Below are positions 11,600 to 23,168 of a stretch of DNA of 64,000 nucleotides, in pieces; positions within the stretch are counted from its first letter, which is position 1, and each line of letters opens with the position of its first letter. This DNA is from Boletus sp. NGJ (Eukaryota > Basidiomycota > Agaricomycetes > Boletales > Boletaceae), in NCBI GenBank assembly GCA_019096195.1, contig JAGTXK010000229.1:434001-498000 (forward strand), written 5' to 3'. The position numbers and the translations under genes were made by a program. The notes below the pieces were generated by a model that worked only from the letters and a program-made list of their open reading frames with translations, did not search any database and had not been told where the DNA came from.

Positions 11600-12645
11600 G
11601 TACATACATAGTTGTATAGACAATAATGGGACTTTGCAACTCATCCATGTAAGTTAAAAGTTTGTCATAATTGGTCAGTGATATCAATGCATCAATAGGG
11701 AACCAGGGTTGAATGAAGATACTAGCTTGAGCTGCAGACCTCAGAGTCCAAGACATGCTGATCAGTTGATAGCATTCTTGCGAAACTTGGAGTCCTCAGG
11801 CCACCGAAGCTTGAATGCACTCTTTTCTGAATATGCCACCTACACCAGATTACTGCCACCCCTTATCCATGCGACAACACAACAACTACCACTCCTCAAT
11901 GGCAATGTTGACATATCCTGCCCTCTGTGCATACAGCTCTGGTGGATCCCAGCTCTAGGAGAGGAGAGAGAGAGGCAGATCAGACTGAATGGACATAACA
12001 TAGTATGTTGCAACCATCCAACTCTGTTCCACTCTATCTTAATTCATGCTCAATTCTTGGACAGCTACCATCCCCCAAATCTCTAATAGTTCTGGTCTAC
12101 AGTCACTCTCCACCCCTTGCAGATATGTCATCTGAAGGTGTGCTACCATTGGCAATTCCACCACATTTTATTCAATCCATTTTCAACTAGTAATGTGCTA
12201 TCTAGGAATGGTCGTTTGCAGAACATAATGCTTGATGCATCACTTGTCATTCATGAGAAGCTTATGAATGATGTTGGGTTTGCAAATCTCCCAAACCAGG
12301 TCCACTGGAAGAGTGTTTGATCCCACACTCATTGACATGCCTCTATCCTCCCAAGCTACTTTTTCCCTTTTATTGAACTTTTGAGGATGCCATCAAAAGC
12401 ATTGGTCCAGATTTGTTTCCCTTTTCTTCTAAACTTCATATCTTAGCACACATTCTCCTAGACATTGAGGGGAATGGCAGCCACCATCATCAACATAACA
12501 TCAATACTCCTAGTATAAGCAACTTTGCTAACAATGACAACAGGTGCAATGATTTTCAGTTGTTGCCTTCTCTCTCTGACATGTCATTGTAGTTGGTGGT
12601 TCAGCTTAAAATGTCAAGTCCCATTTTGACTCCTTTGAAACAAAA
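11600..12645. other. no recognised gene; weak coding-like patches
   Basis: A 125-codon plus-strand frame (11709-12086) and the patch LQNIMLDASLVIHEKLMNDVGFANLP (12216-12293) look protein-like but match nothing I can name. They could be decayed upstream exons of the septin relic or part of another transposon. Confidence 0.3.
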
Positions 12646-12649
12646 GAAC

Positions 12650-14065
12650 TATTAGCAGCAGATCATTGACAAATGAGTCCATGCCTGCTTTTACTTCATC
12701 AAGCCCACTATTCATTCATACTGTATGTCATTTTCCCCCTCATTTTCCCCCTTATTTTTCATGTTGCCTTGCAGCCTCAGCAAATCAACATTGAGTTCAT
12801 GCATCAACTACACATCTATGTTAATCTTACCCCCATTATTGCCAAGGCTGACATGGCCATGACCAATGAAGAGATTGCTGACTCCAAGGCTCATGTATAG
12901 CCAATCTGATGTCTTAATCAATGGTACTCTAATTATTCTTTTTAGAATCTTGCTGATATTGCTCACCATGAGATTCAAAATTTCCAGGTGCTCACCTATG
13001 AAAATGAAGCCAAGGAAATATGGACTAAAGTAGAGCAAATTGCTAGAAAAATACCATTCACTATTGTCAGTTTGAACCATGGCCTTCTGTCATTAACAAA
13101 GAAGTTGACACCACCACCCACTGCCAATCCCTTGCATCCTCACCAGCTACAAGTCTTTCACTGTCATATGGCAATGCTGCCACTTAAACCAGTATTCTCC
13201 CATCCCTCCAAACCATCTGTTGCATATATCACTCCTCCCACTATCTCCAACATGTCAACACCCTTATACAGACTATCAGCATCCCTAGTACTATCAGCAT
13301 CCCCACTCATCCCATCTGGGACCAAAGACTATACTGCCAAGATCATGTCAGCTTTATTATCACTGGATCTCATCAAAATCAAGGCATTCCTGTCCTTTCA
13401 TTCCAAACAAAGACATTTGCTTTCATCTTCCATGTGGTAATTCAACCTTTAGGTTCATGCTACTGTAACTCATGACATTCACCTAGAACAGTTGTCTCAA
13501 AGCTGATTCATATTGTATACTTGTCACTCTCACCCCTACCCCAGGTTGCCTATCCATTATTTAAGAACCTATCTATACCCTACCTGAGATTCATAACAAT
13601 CCTCAAGTCTGTGGCTGTTTTCACCCAGGGTGTCATAATAGAAGTAGATAATGAAGAGCATTGCAACTTTGTCAAGCTTCACCAGATGCTTGTCCACACA
13701 AATACTATACATATGGAGGACCACAGAAACAATGTGTTTTATGAAAACTGGAGAACTGAGAAGCTGCTTTGACATGGATGTCACTCAATGTTCTACTGTA
13801 TTCCAGGAGATTGTACTTGGTGGTGGACAGTCATACCTAATCTCTTCACAGGCCCTCAATGAAGATGCAGGAGGAATGGATTATGCATGAGGCAAAGCTC
13901 TCCAAGATGACTGAGATGAAGATGATCTTCTAACAAAAGGTTCAAGAGACTTTGAAGGAGTCAAAGCTGAAGCAAGCCAAGGAAGAACTTTACACACAGT
14001 ACAAGGAGATGAAAGATGCCCTTGACAAGCAATGCACCAACTTGGAAGACAAGAAGCATAGTCTG
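12650..14065 (+). pseudogene. septin GTPase pseudogene, 3' half
   Basis: Septins are GTP-binding cytoskeletal proteins that form filaments and rings at septa. Recognisable blocks in order are VHACFYFIKPTIHS (12678), a probable intron 12723-12774, VNLTPIIAKADMAMTNEEIA (12829; the AKAD G4 motif), ILADIAHHEIQNFQVLTYENE (12949), KIPFTIV (13045), VIIEVDNEEHCNFVKLHQML (13633), NNVFYENWRTEKLL (13731), then a C-terminal coiled coil with KLSKM, KLKQAKEELYTQYKEMKDAL and LEDKK (13890-14060). The N-terminal P-loop part is absent. Stops and frame changes occur, and about 500 bp at 13082-13590 between the KIPF and EVDNEEH blocks has no septin counterpart and looks inserted. It is a dead copy of a host gene. 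Confidence 0.85.
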
Positions 14066-15102
14066 TATCTACTGTATTACTGTGATGCTATACCAATATG
14101 CCCATAGAGTCCACTACTGTATAGCCCTGCTGTAGGCCCATGGTGGTGTTACAATATGGGAGTGTGAGACTGTAAACAGTTGTGGTGGCTGTGGTGGCTA
14201 TTCTAAAAAGGGTGTTTTACTAATAATAGATATTTAAACACCTAGCTAAGGACATTCCCACAAAATGCTTACACACTAGCTAACCCTGACATTTCAGCCT
14301 TACACCTAGACCATGACATCACTCCACGTCACACACACACACACATCATAAAACCTTCTAGAACATTATGTCATCATCTTAAGTTTGGAATTGCTTTTAC
14401 CTTCTGGATATTATCTTTAGGCAACCCTTAAGGCCTTCAGCTTTTCATAGGGGTACCTAACAAGATGATAGAATTCTACAGCAAGGGTTTAACAGTAAGT
14501 TGACATACTGTGAAATGGTGTCATTTGACCATTGGAATCACTTGCCTACATGCCTTGAAGGCAGACTGGTGACACTTGTATACAAGAAAATTGCTAGCTG
14601 TTCCTCTAGGGAAACAGAACTTGAGTCAATATGATCATAGCTTCTGAGGACTTTGACAACTTCATTAAAAAGTTCTATATATATACTGAGTTCAGTTTGG
14701 ATGCAATTTGAATGGCTGGCCAACAGTTCTAGTATCTAGCCTGCACTGGAAAGCATACAGGTGTGATAGGGTTCTGGATCCTTGTGGATTGAAGGGACAG
14801 AAACAACAACCCAAATTATAGCATAGATGATGATGTTGAGGAGGAGAATCATATACTGGACGAGTTACAGGTGCTGCTCTGGCCATAGTACAAGCATGAT
14901 GCCAGTCATGCAGCAGGGCAGCAGTCTACTATCACTTTCAAATTGGGTTCACACACAGTTTCAAATGAAGTCTGGCAGGGTTGAGCTGAGTTGCAGAATC
15001 ACCAAGTTACAGCCAAGATGGTGACTTCACAGCTGTTTATAGCTGAATTACATAACATCCTACCTAGCAAGCATTCCAAACAGGGCCTAAGTTATAATTA
15101 AT
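14066..15102. other. gene-less stretch with an LTR-like patch
   Basis: At about 14220-14400 the order of short motifs (CTAGCTAA, CACCTAGACC, TCTAGAACATT, GTTTGGAATT) vaguely resembles the Gypsy-1 LTR, hinting at an ancient related LTR. Its ends and duplication could not be fixed. A (CA)n run lies near 14332-14345. No gene was recognised. Confidence 0.3.
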
Positions 15103-15341
15103 TGATATAGCTAAATATAGCAGGTATAAAGCTCAGTAACACTGGAAGTCACTGATATTCAATAGTATGTACCTATAGCAGGTATAGAGCTAGGTGTAAT
15201 TAGTATAGGCTATAGGAATGTAGTGATAGACTGTCTTACCTCAGTAACACTGGAAGTCACTGAGGTGAAGCAGTATGAGCAACAAGAAAATGATAACATG
15301 CTTAGGTAAGTAATGCCCACATGATGTCTAATACTGCAACA
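15103..15341 (-). repeat. 3' LTR of the Copia element
   Basis: About 239 bp, read on the minus strand from TGTTGCAGTATTAG at 15341. The inner end follows the RNase H region and a purine tract. A 21-bp motif starting CAGTGACTTCCAGTG occurs twice within it. It matches 20334-20565 in inverted orientation. The outer end near 15103 is judged only from the TG...CA rule. Confidence 0.7.
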
Positions 15342-15967
15342 CTCCCACTCAAATGGCATGCAATCCTAGCACTGCAGCAAAATGCTTTGCTTTGATGCTA
15401 GGCAGTGCCTTCGTGAGGGTGTCTGCAATCATCTCATCAGTGGGATAATATAGTATATGAATTGAGCCTTTATCAACAGGGAAATGTATGAAAATGGTAC
15501 TATATATCTATGTGTTTTGTTCATGCATGAAATGCACCATCCTTGGCGAGTGCGATCACGGATTGATTATCACAGTGGAGAGTGATTGGATGAGCTAATG
15601 GGTGGAAGACTTCACCAATAAAGTGATGAAGCCAGATGGCTTCCTTTGCAGCATGAGTTGCAGCAATGTATTTAGCTTCTGTGGTCAAGAGTGTGACAAG
15701 TTCTTGCTTCTTCAAGGACCAGGAGATTGCTCCTCCATCCAGAAGGAACACATGGCCAGATATCGCATGCCTATATTCCTGTGATGCTCCATCTGCATCA
15801 GTGAATCCTTTGAGACCTTGTTTACCACCCCCATATGTCAATGTGAGTTTCTTCAACCCTATCAGATAGCGAAATATTCACTTGACAGCTTCCCAATGAG
15901 AGACTCCTGGGTCTGTGCTGAATTGGGTGACAGTCACAACATTGGGGCAAGAAGCAATGGCTAGATG

Positions 15968-17122
15968 TGTTATGGTTAGAGAAGGGAGTACATCTTTTTC
16001 TCTCCCTTCACCCCCTCCAGGACTCTGGGACAACCTCTTCCTCGACTCTGACCAGGGATTCCCCTGGCATTCCTCTGCAACATCAACACAGGCATTGCCT
16101 CATCCAGAACTTCCTTTCTAGGAGATACCTGTTTCGGCCATGACATTGCCTCTTTTTACTTTCATTGATATATGCATTTCACCTCTGATTTGATCAATAG
16201 ACATTGCCTCCTTGGCTGTGTTCTCTCATACACAGCCTAGTATTCCAAAACTCCTCATTTGACTGATGCATTGATCCCTTATGGCAATATTCTGTCTGTG
16301 ACTTAATATTACCATATACGATAGGAAGCCTGCCCTAGATTGGGGAGGTTTATATATATGGGCGGCTGCCCTCCATGTAACTTTAACCTAGATCTACACA
16401 ACTTCCCATGTAATTTACCATGCTCTTGGTTCCACTTCACCTCAGAAGCCTACACCTGCTCTGGAGGTGATCACCACAGTGCTTGTGATTGTCCTTCTCA
16501 TCACTTCACATCTGTGTGGCCTTGTTACCATCTGGTCACATACAGAGACTCCAAAAACCCTTTCCATGCTAACCCTCAATGTGGTGCGCTTCACGCACCA
16601 CCACACACTGTGGGAATTTCGCTTACCTTTGGTGGAGTTATAAATAGTACATACTCTTGGCTATGAGATTGCTTCCTAGGTCATGTGATTTGGTCCACAG
16701 GCTGTGGAGATATGATCAATGTGAAACAGTAATACCATGGAAAGGGTTTTTTCACTTTTGAACTGATGACTAGGATCTTAGTCAAAGCCAATGGCAACAC
16801 CAACGCAGATAGAGGTCTGCCTGTCTAAGCCCAGGACTCTGCCACTGGTACCAGCTCAGGCCTGGGACTCCACCACCAGCCCTTGTATATGATTGGTCTG
16901 TGCCACTCTCAAGCCTGTGCCACCCTCATCAAAGTTCAAGACTCCACCATCAGTTGTAGAGTAGGCTCCAACCCCAAGGGAGGCTCTACGTGAAAGCTAG
17001 CCATTGGACCCCAGTCCAAGGAACATTGGGCCTTGGGAGATATTTTCCTCTCAAGTCTGGCTAGTCCAGTAATCAAACAGGTTGATTACTTGGGAATGTG
17101 TCACTTGTTACCCGGCGTAACA
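15968..17122 (+). mobile_element. solo LTR inserted in the Copia element, itself carrying a MITE
   Basis: It starts TGTTATGGTTAGAGAAGGG at 15968 and ends GTTACCCGGCGTAACA at 17122, flanked by AGATG on both sides (15963-15967 and 17123-17127). It carries the 222-bp MITE at 16543-16764; without it the LTR is about 930 bp. The perfect duplication shows a clean insertion into Copia. It is a fossil with no coding. Confidence 0.92.
16543..16764 (+). mobile_element. MITE, copy 2, inside a solo LTR
   Basis: It begins after TA with CAGAGACTCCAAAAACCC and ends CACTTTTGAACTG. It matches 4728-4950 over its whole length. This second copy, in a different context, proves the unit is a repeat in its own right. 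A TA is clear on the left only; the right boundary is uncertain by about 15 bp. Confidence 0.75.
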
Positions 17123-20100
17123 AGATGTATGAGCGAGCCCACAGCTTTGTGATAAGGCACATTTTTCATTGTCGCACATTTGGTGAGCAATTTTGGCGAG
17201 TGCTAGGGTGGAGAGCTGGACATTGGGGTCCATTGGGACAGAGAGGGGTTTGTGATCAGCAAAGTTGTACTTTATGAGCATGCTCTCTATACATGATTCC
17301 TGGGAGAGCGAGATCGTGTATGCGGTCTGATCATGCAAGACTTTCATGCCTAGGAGAAACGATATGGGGCCTAGATCGGTGAGCTTGTATTGGCAAGCAA
17401 CATCAGCTTTAAAGTCTTGTATGAGCTTTTTGTTGCTGCCGGTTACTGTGCAATCATTAATGTGTGAGGTGAGGATTAATATTTCAATACCAACATATCT
17501 GTAGAAGACCCCCCAGTCTGATTTGGCACAGTGAAACCCTAAGCTCTCGAGTAGTCAGTACAACTCTTTAATGCCCCTTGTTTTGATCCATAGAGTGCAA
17601 CATGTAACAGCGCTACCAGTCATATGAATTCACTATTGACCTTTAGTCCATTGGGTAGCTGCATGTAAATTACTTCATCGGTGTCCAATTTTCCATTCAG
17701 GAAAGCACTCTGAAAGTCAAAAATGTTGATGTCCCAGTCGTTACAAGCAGTGATGGCGAGGAGTGTGCATATGGAGGCGAGGCAAGCAACTGGAGTATAT
17801 GTATCATAGTAATCGACTCTGTGTACTTGCAAGTAGCCCTTAGCTACTAATTGAGCTTTGTACTTGTCAATTTCACTGTTCGTGTCATGTTTGATTCAAA
17901 ACACCCATTTGCTGCCAATGATGTTGGCATTTGGTGGGGATTCAATGACTGTCCAGGTGCAAGCGCTTTTGGGCACTTCTAACTCCTTTTGCATAGCCTC
18001 TTTCCATTTAAGCCAGTTGTGCCTTGCCTGGGCTTCTCTGATGGTCATGGGGTCACTACTGTTTATTGCTGACATAGCAGCAACCATTGCAAAAACTTCT
18101 TTGTCATCCTCATCCATTTCGCTGTCACTGGTCAAGAGGCCCAGTTCTGCCACAAGATTACTGGATTTGGGTGTTGCAGATTGGACACTGCGTGGTAAGT
18201 TTGCACTGCCTCTGCCATCTGCTCACCCTTCTCCCTTGCGCAGGTGCTTAGCATATGAGAATTCAATGCAGACTTGATTGGAGCGACAGGGCAGTGGCAC
18301 TTTGAATTGGGGGCCGAGGTGGTCGTTGGGAAGTGGATTCACATTGTCAGGTGAGTCCTCAGCATTTAGGTTTGCTGAGTTCAAGCACTAATCATCCTGT
18401 TTGTTGGTTTCTAACTTGTTACTCCCCTCAATCTGCGTGGTTTTGGCAACACACTCTCTCTGCACTCCCTTTCGACTTTCTGCAGATGGCCTATCAACGA
18501 GTACCACGATATTGGTGTCATTGAAGCAAATGCTTTGCTCAATCATGACTCGGTGCTGGTCAGCAAAATACACCTAGTGTCCATTGCTGTCAGCATCAAA
18601 GCTGACCCAGTGACCCTCCCTGGCTTGATCTTCAAGTTTTGAACTGGTTGGATCATGCACTTTGATCTTACAGCTCCAGCTAGGTACGTTGATGAGGTTT
18701 GGCTTCTTTTTGTGCAACATCTTATATGGGGTTTTATTTCCCAGTGCACAAGTTGATGTTCAGTTCTTCAGCCAGACCATATGCAAGATGGCTTCCCCCC
18801 ACAACAACTTTGGCAGGCCACTAGTGTGGAGAACGGCATGGACTCGTTCGATTGAGTTGTTTAGTGACACCATTGTGCTCAGGGATGTCATGTACAGTGA
18901 GTTTACGCTCTGTTCCTTTTGCTCTCAGGTGACGTGAGAACTGTCGCTGGTGAACTCTCCCCCTCTATTGGAGTGCAGGTACTTTAATTGCATGTTGAAC
19001 TGTGTGGTCACCCAGGCCTCGAAGTCAGTGTATGCACTGAAGGTTTTGTCTTTCGTTTTTAACAGGCGCGGTACCGTATAGCAAGTGTGATCATTAGTGA
19101 ATAACACAAAGTATTCACAGTGTGCATTTGTTCAGATGGGTGAGGGGCCCCAGAGATCAGAATGCACCTTGTCTCTGAATTTCTCTTTATGAGGTGGGTC
19201 GCGCTGTTTCCCTATTGGCATATGGGACGCTTTAGCATATTCACAGGAATTGCAGTGGTCCATCTTTGTGTGCACTGGATCAAGAGCCAGGCCAGTTATG
19301 GCACCATTTGTCAGTATCTGATGGATTGACTCAGGTGCTATATGGCCAAGGCACAAGTGAATTTCTTTCATGGTAAGTGACTCGTTGGTTTGAGTGACAC
19401 CAACATAGATCTGGCAAGGTGCTCTGATGGCATACAGGCCGCGAGTTGCAGGAATTTCTGCAATTTGCCTTTTCTGGGAGTTGAAGATTTTGCAGCACAA
19501 GTTGCAAAATAGTGCAGCATATCCAGCAGCATCCAAGCGACTAATTGGTACGAGTGTCATGCTAAGTTTCAGTGTGTACAGTACGTCTTTCAGCATGATA
19601 TGGGCCTTTGTCTGACTATTCAGAATGGTCATTAACAGGTTCCCTTCATTTGCTTGTGCAAGCCATACTCCATCAGGTTCGTTATTTTCATCTGTTGTCA
19701 CCACTGCCACCTTTTCACTTTTATTCCCTTTACCACTTCCAAATCCCTTGTTTCCATTCACACTGTTGTCATTTTGCCCATCCTTGCATTTCGACTTTTC
19801 AGATTGGCAATCCTTTTCCATATGCCCATGTTTTCCACACTTGTAACAATTTCCATGGAACCGTTTCTTGTCCAATGTGGAGGTGGAGTACACACTATCT
19901 TTGGTATTCGAGGAATTTGACTTTTTGTTCCTTGTTTGCCAGCAGTCATACTCAATTGCAAGGTTCTGCATGATCTGGTCTGAGGTGAGGGATTGACCAG
20001 ACATGTGGGCTGGTGCTAATATAGCGGATATGCATGGGTTGTATGATGAGGGTAAGGAGCTGAGGATGATGGCAACAAGGTCATCCTGGCTTAGCATTTT

Positions 20101-20333
20101 GCCTAACGAGGCAAGTTCCTCATGAAGCAGGCAGACTTTGTCAAGATGCTCACGGACATTTTCTTTCTCTGTACAGCATAACTTGAGGAGTTTGCAGTGG
20201 AGGTCAATGGTTACAATTTTTAACCGGTGTTGGAATTCTTTTATCAGGACATTCCACATGCCACTTGCTGCTGTTTCGCGTCGTACATGTATATAGAGAG
20301 ATTGAGTAAGTGTGCTTGTGATGATGGACTTCA

Positions 20334-20565
20334 CAGTATCAGACGTCACATAGGCATTACTTACCTAAGCACATTATCATTTTCTCATCACTCGTACTGC
20401 TTCACCTTAGTGACTTCCAGTGTTACTGAGGTGAGACAGTCTATCACTACATCCCTATAGCCTATACTAATTACACCTAGCTTTATACCTACTATAGGTA
20501 CATACTATTGAATATTAGTGACTTCCAGTGTTACTGAGCTTTATACCTGCTATAACTAGTATTGC
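20334..20565 (+). repeat. Copia LTR copy in inverted orientation
   Basis: It matches the reverse complement of 15103-15341, so the two LTR copies flanking the Copia coding region face each other. A normal element has direct LTRs. The outer end reads CTAGTATTGCA (20555-20565). The differences from the other copy that were compared are nearly all transitions, many of the TG versus CA kind at former CpG sites. Confidence 0.75.
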
Positions 20566-22559
20566 AGTGCTTCCAAAGTGGCCAAATTGAGGTCCTTGTC
20601 ATGACAGAGATTGACAGCATGGTATGTTTACATTCATATCAGCATCAGCAACAATAAATATGTTTTTAGGGGCTGGATATCCCTGATATTACTCTTGTTG
20701 TCCAGTTCAGTGTGCCACTGTCTTTGACCATGTAGCTACAGCATGCAGGCTGTGCAGGTTGGTTTCCTCAATTACAAGTGCAGGCGATTCTGTTAGTTGA
20801 GTAGTCTGCCTTGCAACATATGGGTGGCAATATAGCAGAAATAGGTGAACATAATGAAGAAGAAGAAAAATGTGTGGCCTACTGAAAGAAAGTAGAGCCT
20901 GTGTTGCATGAGTGGATCAAGACAGAAGACTGCCAGCGCGAGATTTCCAATAAGTTCTTTGATAACCTGCCTGGCCATTCCCATGAGTTGACTAGTATTG
21001 TGATCTTCCCACACTGCCCAGCTTAACACTTTACTTCTAGCACCCACCAGGTAGTGCTGCAACAACTGCACATTCAAAGCCATGCCCCCTCAGGGTACAT
21101 CCCAACCTTCCTCCAATGATTCTATGGCTCAAATGACCACTTTGGTACTAGACATCATCAAAGATGGAGCCCAGTCAATACCCCAATGCTTTAGGGAAAT
21201 GGCCAATGGGGCCCTGGACTTGTGAAGGGACTTATAGGGCTGGTGAACACCTTCATCGTGTTCATCAGGCTCTATTTCAATGGCACACTCATAAATGAGA
21301 CTATCTCTACTCCTGCTTCACCAGCATTGCATTACTTTCAGACAGCCCCCTCACTATCATTGCCTCCAATTGTCATTCAAAGGTGTACAACAACTTGCAG
21401 GTGGTTCTGGGTACTTCCTGGGCTTTCATTGACACTTATGGCAAAGAGGTACTGGTGCTGGTGAAGAAGATGGATGAAAAAGATAAGGATATTCATGCTA
21501 TAAAGGCACTCACCAATCATCAGACCACTCAGATTCAGACAATGGATGCTAAGCCCACTCATGAAGGTGTGTGGGCACAAGGGCAGCCTCCAAGAGGAAA
21601 ATAAAATGTACATCAAATACCTGGAATGTCAAGGTATATAGTTTAATGCTTGTTTGATGTTTGGTCCACTGATATGAGTATATCTAGCTTTTGTGTTTCA
21701 GAACTATCCACCCCTGGGCCATCATGGATAGCATCCACACCCATGCCCACACCCACATCTTTACTCCCAACTGGACAGTTCATCAACTTCACAACATCCA
21801 CACCTGCACCCACACATGCATCTTTACTGCCAACTGGACAGTTGATCAACTTCTCAATCTACACTCTCAAGAATCTCCAATTTGCTATGCTGCTACCATT
21901 AGAACCATCACATTATTTCAGTGCCACAAATTAGTATTTTCTATTATTCATGTTTTAACTTCACAATCACTCTCGACAATCATTCTTGCCATTATTATTA
22001 GAAACATCATGCTACCACAATACTGCAATTTAATATTGATGTTCATTCTGAATGATTTATTCTAGTATACACACTATCTGTCAACTAACACAACTTGGAC
22101 TCCCATAACTCTAATGTAGAATGTGCAAAGTTTTGGTGCTCCCACCACTGTGGCATTGTCTTCTGTGAAAATAGACGCATGGCTCCCAACAAAACAACAT
22201 CATCTATATGATCTGCTTTTGCTCTCACATGATGTCCATCTTGTTGCACATGAATCTCCAAGGTGCAGTATACACCTTCCAGTCACTCAAGATCTTTTGT
22301 TTTTGCAGAATCAGTGTGGAAAGACCCTCATCAAAGGGTTCAAATCTGCCATTCCATATGCTTATGGACATACATGAGTGTTGGTATTGCAGAGCTGATA
22401 CATTTTATTAGATCCCACAATGCATTAGGTCCCTGGACTTGATGTGTAACTTTGATATCTCAAATGTTGTGTTCCTGATCACAATTAATAGGGAAAATTT
22501 TGTTGCGTCATCCCAACAGATTCATGAGCCAATCTTGGTGCTTGACAAAATCCCTTTAT
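20566..22559. other. no recognised gene; coding-like patches
   Basis: A 96-codon minus-strand frame (21083-20793) with a hydrophobic C-terminal half (YFLSVGHTFFFFFIMFTYF) and a plus-strand frame at 21383-21604 are open but unrecognised. At 21733-21860 a roughly 63-bp unit is repeated twice in tandem (LLPTGQ(F/L)INF in one frame). The patch 22123-22400 includes GKTLIKGFKSAIPYAYGH. This is probably a decayed transposon region. Confidence 0.35.
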
Positions 22560-22952
22560 CTATGGTGAGTATGTTTCTTGTAATGCCTCAATATTATCAA
22601 CACACTTGACATCAGCTGGCCACTTCCAGTGCAAGCATTGAAGTAGCTCCAATACTTCAATAGTATATTTTGAATTTTTTCCTCCTGCAAAATAAAAGAG
22701 AAGGTAGGGCAATGTCTGTTCCATTATTCCAACATCTCCATGTCTAATCACTTCATTTAGATCCATGTAACATAATGCATCATGGTTCCATATAATCACC
22801 TGCTGGAATATTTCATTGTGCTCATCTTCAAATTGTAAGCCTGTCTGCTCAACAGTGCTACTTGATGATAGCTGATTAACTATTTCTGTTGCTAATCTGT
22901 ATACAGTACTGTAATATTGTATCATTTGATTGCTGAAATCACTCCCTGACAT
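22560..22952 (-). pseudogene. DUF6589-like fragment
   Basis: An open stretch of 130 codons on the minus strand contains YMDLNEVIRHGDVGIMEQTL and KNSKYTIEVLELLQCLHWKW. The pattern (GDVGRVE..LPWI....GKHKYA..M..FL) resembles the C-terminal part of DUF6589 proteins, a large transposon-linked family in Agaricomycetes whose biochemical role is not established. It is a fragment without the rest of the domain nearby. Confidence 0.55.
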
Positions 22953-23168
22953 GCCTCATAGGAAGGCCTGTGACACACACATAGAGGAAAGTGGAAAGCT
23001 GTTCTTCAAGCAATACAAACCTTGAGTTGCTATGGCCATAGCTTCTAAGTGTCAATGTGAGGTGGTTGAACACCTCTGCACTAACCCCAAGCTTATTGCA
23101 GATATGCTCTGAGTGGCCTGTGAAAAGTTCCAGGACCCATCCTTCACCAGAAAGGAGGGAAGTGTGGT

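Larger units (their letters stand above)
15103..20349 (-). mobile_element. Ty1/Copia retroelement, broken, missing its normal 5' end
   Basis: The fossil reads right to left. Parts recognised: gag with a CCHC zinc knuckle (CYKCGKHGHMEKDC, near 19820), integrase (19130-18900 region), reverse transcriptase (NIFDFQSAFLNGKL near 17690) and RNase H (FTDADGASQEYRHAISGHVF, TEAKYIAATHAAKEA, near 15800-15620). A purine-rich GAGTGGGAG directly precedes the 3' LTR at 15341. It is heavily broken, with well over ten breaks. A solo LTR of another family is inserted at 15968-17122. At its 5' side an LTR copy lies in the opposite orientation instead of a direct LTR. Strong CpG depletion suggests an old insertion. 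Confidence 0.88.

Noticed and set aside
14332-14345. CA run as a regulatory or Z-DNA site
   Set aside because: It is too short and isolated, a plain microsatellite in decayed sequence.
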